From contig JAIOPI010000040.1 in assembly GCA_021413965.1 (NCBI GenBank), positions 124,001 to 188,000 on the forward strand: DNA of 64,000 nucleotides. The letters are read 5' to 3'. Below the pieces are notes generated by a model. That model ran no database searches. It was not told the DNA's origin and saw only the letters and a program-made list of their open reading frames with translations. Position 1 is the stretch's first letter. The number at the start of each line of letters is the position of its first letter. Positions 61,676-64,000 of the stretch are shown in pieces. The DNA is from Lentisphaerota bacterium (GTDB lineage Bacteria; Verrucomicrobiota; Kiritimatiellia; UBA8416; JAIOPI01). The position numbers were made by a program, and so were the translations under genes.

Positions 61676-62863
61676 ATGGCGGACGAGGCCAATAAGGATG
61701 GGATGAGCGCGCTTCCCCCCAAGCTGGATCTGCGCAAGAGCGGCATTTTGCGGAGCGTACCACCGGCGGCGACCGCCGCGCCGGCGGCCGCGTCGTCGAC
61801 AGAACCGTCACTGGCGGATGATGCTCCGACGATGGTTCCGCCGGCGGTGCGCGTGACGCCTGCCGCGCCCATCGTACAGCCCCAGGCGGCCGTTCCGAAG
61901 TTCACGACACCTGCTGCCAGCCCGACTGCGGCGCCCCGCGTGGAGGCCAAACCCGCCATGGCTCCTGCCCCTGCATCCGTTCCGCGGCCCCCCCTCGGGG
62001 CTACCCCGCGACCCCCATCAGTGGCCGGTCAGCCCTGGCGTCCCGGATCGAGTGCCAGCCCGAAACCGATGGGCGCCACGCCCGTTGGCGCACGGCCCCT
62101 TGGTGCGGCACCCGTGGCACCGGCGGCGTCTCCGGTCGTGAGCGCGCCTGCCGCGGCATCTCCAATCCCCCTGTCACGGCCGCTGTCGTCGAAGAAAGAC
62201 ACCTCCAAGATTCCGCTCGATGCGGCCAAGCCCCGACTGGACAAGGTCAGCCCCGTGGCGACAGGTGAGGCGCCGGCGGGTGAATCCCCTTCGACTGTTC
62301 GCATGTCACGGCCTGGCGACACCGCTCAGATCGGCGGGGTGCCGAATCCGAGTGATTCCAGCTCCGCTGAGAAGCGCAAGACGTCGCGTATTTCGCTCGA
62401 TTCGGTGCTGAGTGAAAGTGCTGGCGGCGAAAGCAGCGGCCCCAAGACCATCCGACTGAAGCGGCCGGGAGAGGGGCCGGCCGCGCGAGTCGGCGGAGCG
62501 TCCCCTGAGGCAGGGGACGGGGACGACCGTTCTGAAGGAGGGGCGGCTCCGACGCAGCGCAAGACGGTCGTGGTGAAGCGCACGCAGGAGTCGGCCTCGG
62601 CGCGCAAGCTGAGTGTGGCACGCCCGTCCGGGGACGAGGCGGCACCCGCCGGGGACAAACTGACGGCAGGTCCGATCTCGCCCGTCAATGAGCCGAGCGG
62701 AGTCTTTGGTGCCGTGGCAATTGCCGCGTCGCTGGTGCTCTGCGTGGTCATCTATCTGTTTGCATCCCAGGCCATCGGGCCGAACAGCTCTATGCTGCAG
62801 TATTCTAGTTGGACTGGCGGGCCGAATCTGGCTTGGCCGGGCAAGACCGCTTGGAATCCTTAA
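61676..62863 (+). CDS. Pro/Ala-rich protein with KTIRLKRP-like repeats and one membrane segment
   Basis: This 395-residue protein is unfolded-looking: Ala, Pro, Ser and Thr dominate residues 20-200. Short motifs recur: KDTSKIPLDAAKP and RKTSRISLDSVLSE (a K-T-S-basic-I-x-LD pattern), then STVRMSRPG, KTIRLKRPG, KTVVVKRTQ and RKLSVARPSG. One hydrophobic helix (GAVAIAASLVLCVVIYLFA) near residue 350 precedes a short C-terminal tail of Ser/Trp-rich residues, so the repeats are cytoplasmic. AAGGAG precedes the ATG. I do not know the function; the Thr/Ser in basic context could be phosphorylation sites. The thioredoxin gene follows 15 bp later. Confidence 0.7.
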   Translation: MADEANKDGMSALPPKLDLRKSGILRSVPPAATAAPAAASSTEPSLADDAPTMVPPAVRVTPAAPIVQPQAAVPKFTTPAASPTAAPRVEAKPAMAPAPASVPRPPLGATPRPPSVAGQPWRPGSSASPKPMGATPVGARPLGAAPVAPAASPVVSAPAAASPIPLSRPLSSKKDTSKIPLDAAKPRLDKVSPVATGEAPAGESPSTVRMSRPGDTAQIGGVPNPSDSSSAEKRKTSRISLDSVLSESAGGESSGPKTIRLKRPGEGPAARVGGASPEAGDGDDRSEGGAAPTQRKTVVVKRTQESASARKLSVARPSGDEAAPAGDKLTAGPISPVNEPSGVFGAVAIAASLVLCVVIYLFASQAIGPNSSMLQYSSWTGGPNLAWPGKTAWNP

Positions 62864-62878
62864 TCAGGAGTGGCGACT

Positions 62879-63208
62879 ATGGCTGGCAACAACATCATTC
62901 AGATCAGCGGTGACAACTGGCAGAAGGAAGTCATGGATTCGGCTGGGCCGGTACTGGTGGATTTCTGGGCGGAATGGTGCGGGCCCTGCCGGGCCATGAA
63001 CCCGATTCTGGAAACCCTGGCTGGCGAACTGACTGGAAAACTCAAGGTGGCCAAGGTCAACGTGGACGAGAATCAGGAGCTGGCGGGCAAGTTCGGCATC
63101 CGATCCATCCCGACGCTGCTGATCATCAAGGGCGGCACGGTGCGTGAGCAGATTGTTGGGTCCATGAACAAGGACACGCTGAAGGCCAAGCTCAGCTCGC
63201 ACCTCTGA
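62879..63208 (+). CDS. trxA: Thioredoxin
   Basis: This 109-residue protein is a standard thioredoxin with active site WCGPC (Cys34, Cys37), cis-Pro in IRSIPTLLII, and Asp26-type buried acid in VLVDFWAEW. It reduces protein disulfides using thioredoxin reductase. AGGAG lies 8 nt before ATG 62879, so this start is preferred to the GTG at 62870. It follows the repeat protein by 15 bp, likely in one operon, and converges with the CBS-domain gene with 39 bp between the stops. Confidence 0.97.
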   Translation: MAGNNIIQISGDNWQKEVMDSAGPVLVDFWAEWCGPCRAMNPILETLAGELTGKLKVAKVNVDENQELAGKFGIRSIPTLLIIKGGTVREQIVGSMNKDTLKAKLSSHL

Positions 63209-63247
63209 GCCGCGCCGGAACGGCCACTGGGGAGGCGGCAGCGGATT

Positions 63248-63739
63248 TCAAGCCTTGGTCGCTGGCTTGGCCTTGCCGCTCTCCTTGGTCCAGCGCCATT
63301 CCTCGTAGTACTCCCAGCCGACCATCGCGTTCAGCTCCTCCAATTCGCGCTGCTTTGCGCGCATGAAGGCGCGGATGACGTCTCCCGAGGTCAGCAGTCC
63401 GATGAACGCGCCATCGTGCTGGATGAGCAGGCGGCGGTGGCGTCGCCCCAGGATTTTATCCGCCAGTTCATAGACGGTATCGGAGTCAGGCGTGTAGACG
63501 AGGTTGCGCACCATGACGTCTCCGATGCGCGTGGCCGCGGCATTGAATCCCGGACGGACCGTGTTGTGCATCAGGTCGCGTTCCGTCCAGATGCCGACCG
63601 GGCGCGAGCCCTCGACGATCAAGATGGAACCGATGTTTTTCTTCGTCATGATCTGAAGCGCCTCGAGCACCGTCGTGTCCGGCGTCGTGGTGACCAGGTC
63701 GCGGGGCATTTCACGCAGGATATCAGCCGCCGTCAGCAT
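63248..63739 (-). CDS. CBS-domain pair protein
   Basis: This 163-residue protein has two CBS motifs: VTTTPDTTVLEALQIMTKKNIGSILIVEGSRPVGIWTERDLM and LVYTPDSDTVYELADKILGRRHRRLLIQHDGAFIGLLTSGDVIRAFM. Such pairs bind adenosyl compounds and regulate partner enzymes or channels; here no partner domain is fused. The basic and aromatic C-terminal 25 residues are extra. ATG 63739 is preferred because GGAGG lies 6 nt before it; the upstream in-frame ATG would include that ribosome-binding site. A good promoter lies at 63783-63811. Confidence 0.92.
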   Translation of the reverse strand: MLTAADILREMPRDLVTTTPDTTVLEALQIMTKKNIGSILIVEGSRPVGIWTERDLMHNTVRPGFNAAATRIGDVMVRNLVYTPDSDTVYELADKILGRRHRRLLIQHDGAFIGLLTSGDVIRAFMRAKQRELEELNAMVGWEYYEEWRWTKESGKAKPATKA

Positions 63740-63782
63740 ATCGGGCCTCCTCATTGCTCCTACCGCGCCTCGGTCTGCTGAC

Positions 63783-63811
63783 ATTATCCGTCCAATCTTA
63801 ACGGGTTGCAA
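63783..63811 (-). promoter_or_regulatory. Promoter of the CBS-domain gene
   Basis: Minus strand TTGCAA (63806-63811), 17 bp, GATAAT (63783-63788), about 40 bp before the start codon. Confidence 0.65.
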
Positions 63812-63949
63812 GCGGAAGTCGCCCTGGCCGCGCCTGCTTCCAGGGGCACCGCGGTCGCGATGCAGTCTGGCGCGCGTCCCGGCGGCTCGAAAGTGGGTGC
63901 TGGCGCGGCGGTTGATATGGTATGATTTCCCCATTGGGAGGATTCGAGG

Positions 63950-64000
63950 ATGTCTTCGTTCATCATGACGGTCACCGTGGCGGTGGGCTTTTTCGCCGTG
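63950..64000 (+). CDS. Start of a membrane protein gene, cut by the window end
   Basis: The first 17 codons (MSSFIMTVTVAVGFFAV) begin after GGGAGGATTCGAGG, a good ribosome-binding site, and encode a hydrophobic N-terminus. The style resembles short NqrM-like maturation proteins or a membrane subunit, but 17 residues cannot fix a family. Confidence 0.55.
   Translation, partial: MSSFIMTVTVAVGFFAV

Overview
The window is GC-rich, densely coded DNA from what looks like the chromosome of a Gram-negative bacterium: it has a lipoprotein-type outer-membrane polysaccharide exporter, an inner-membrane Wzz/tyrosine-kinase protein and signal-peptide proteins. Several protein styles (DUF4838 hydrolase-like protein, GYF/coiled-coil protein, a protein with repeated KTIRLKRP-like motifs) suggest the PVC group (Kiritimatiellota, Verrucomicrobiota or relatives). 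That placement is an inference that only 16S or marker-gene comparison could settle. I see no prophage, CRISPR array or rRNA. The only mobile-type gene is one REP-associated tyrosine transposase at 2.8-3.8 kb.

Layout. 0-2.6 kb: the 3' part of an NtrC-type sigma-54 activator and a polytopic GT-C-like membrane protein. 2.6-4.1 kb: the transposase between inverted repeats. 4.2-7.2 kb: a sigma-54 response regulator and its histidine kinase. 7.3-36.4 kb: a large exopolysaccharide (EPS) locus. It holds a WecA-type initiating transferase fused to a CapD-like N-terminal module, three glycosyltransferases, two polymerase/ligase-type membrane proteins, a flippase, a polysaccharide deacetylase, an acyltransferase, three ATP-grasp ligases and a DUF4838 protein. 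It also holds a Wzc-like tyrosine kinase with an added TPR domain, a Wza-like exporter, two related small secreted proteins, a small barrel-like secreted protein and a PgaB-like protein whose deacetylase motifs are lost. Many genes overlap by 4 bp, so they form tightly coupled operons. 36.66 kb: tRNA-His(GTG).

36.8-47.3 kb: housekeeping genes (rhodanese, hflX, rsmI, a DUF4349 lipoprotein, an atypical EF-G2, yebC, ruvC-ruvA-ruvB), then a VapBC-type toxin-antitoxin pair and a nucleoside deoxyribosyltransferase-like protein. The spacers in front of rsmI, yebC, ruvC and ruvB hold 7-nt-period repeats, mostly arranged as inverted arms. 47.6-51.7 kb: dnaK-groES-groEL, preceded by a near-consensus sigma-54 promoter and closed by a strong terminator that contains the apparent rpoZ promoter. 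51.7-64 kb: rpoZ, smpB, tatA, a TPR protein, pdxJ, nnr, a degenerate HAD-like protein, mazG, a GYF/coiled-coil protein, an AmmeMemoRadiSam B protein, pyrH, frr, a motif-repeat membrane protein, thioredoxin, a CBS protein and the first codons of a membrane protein.

How it fits together. The EPS locus looks like a Wzx/Wzy-type pathway. Undecaprenyl-linked units would be initiated by the WecA-like enzyme, extended by the glycosyltransferases, modified by the deacetylase, acyltransferase and possibly the ATP-grasp ligases, flipped, polymerised under the Wzz/tyrosine kinase and exported through Wza. A recurring vegetative promoter form (TTGAC-like box, 17-bp spacer, TA-rich box ending in T) can be read in front of several genes. 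Sigma-54 control is suggested by two activators and by the promoter ahead of dnaK.
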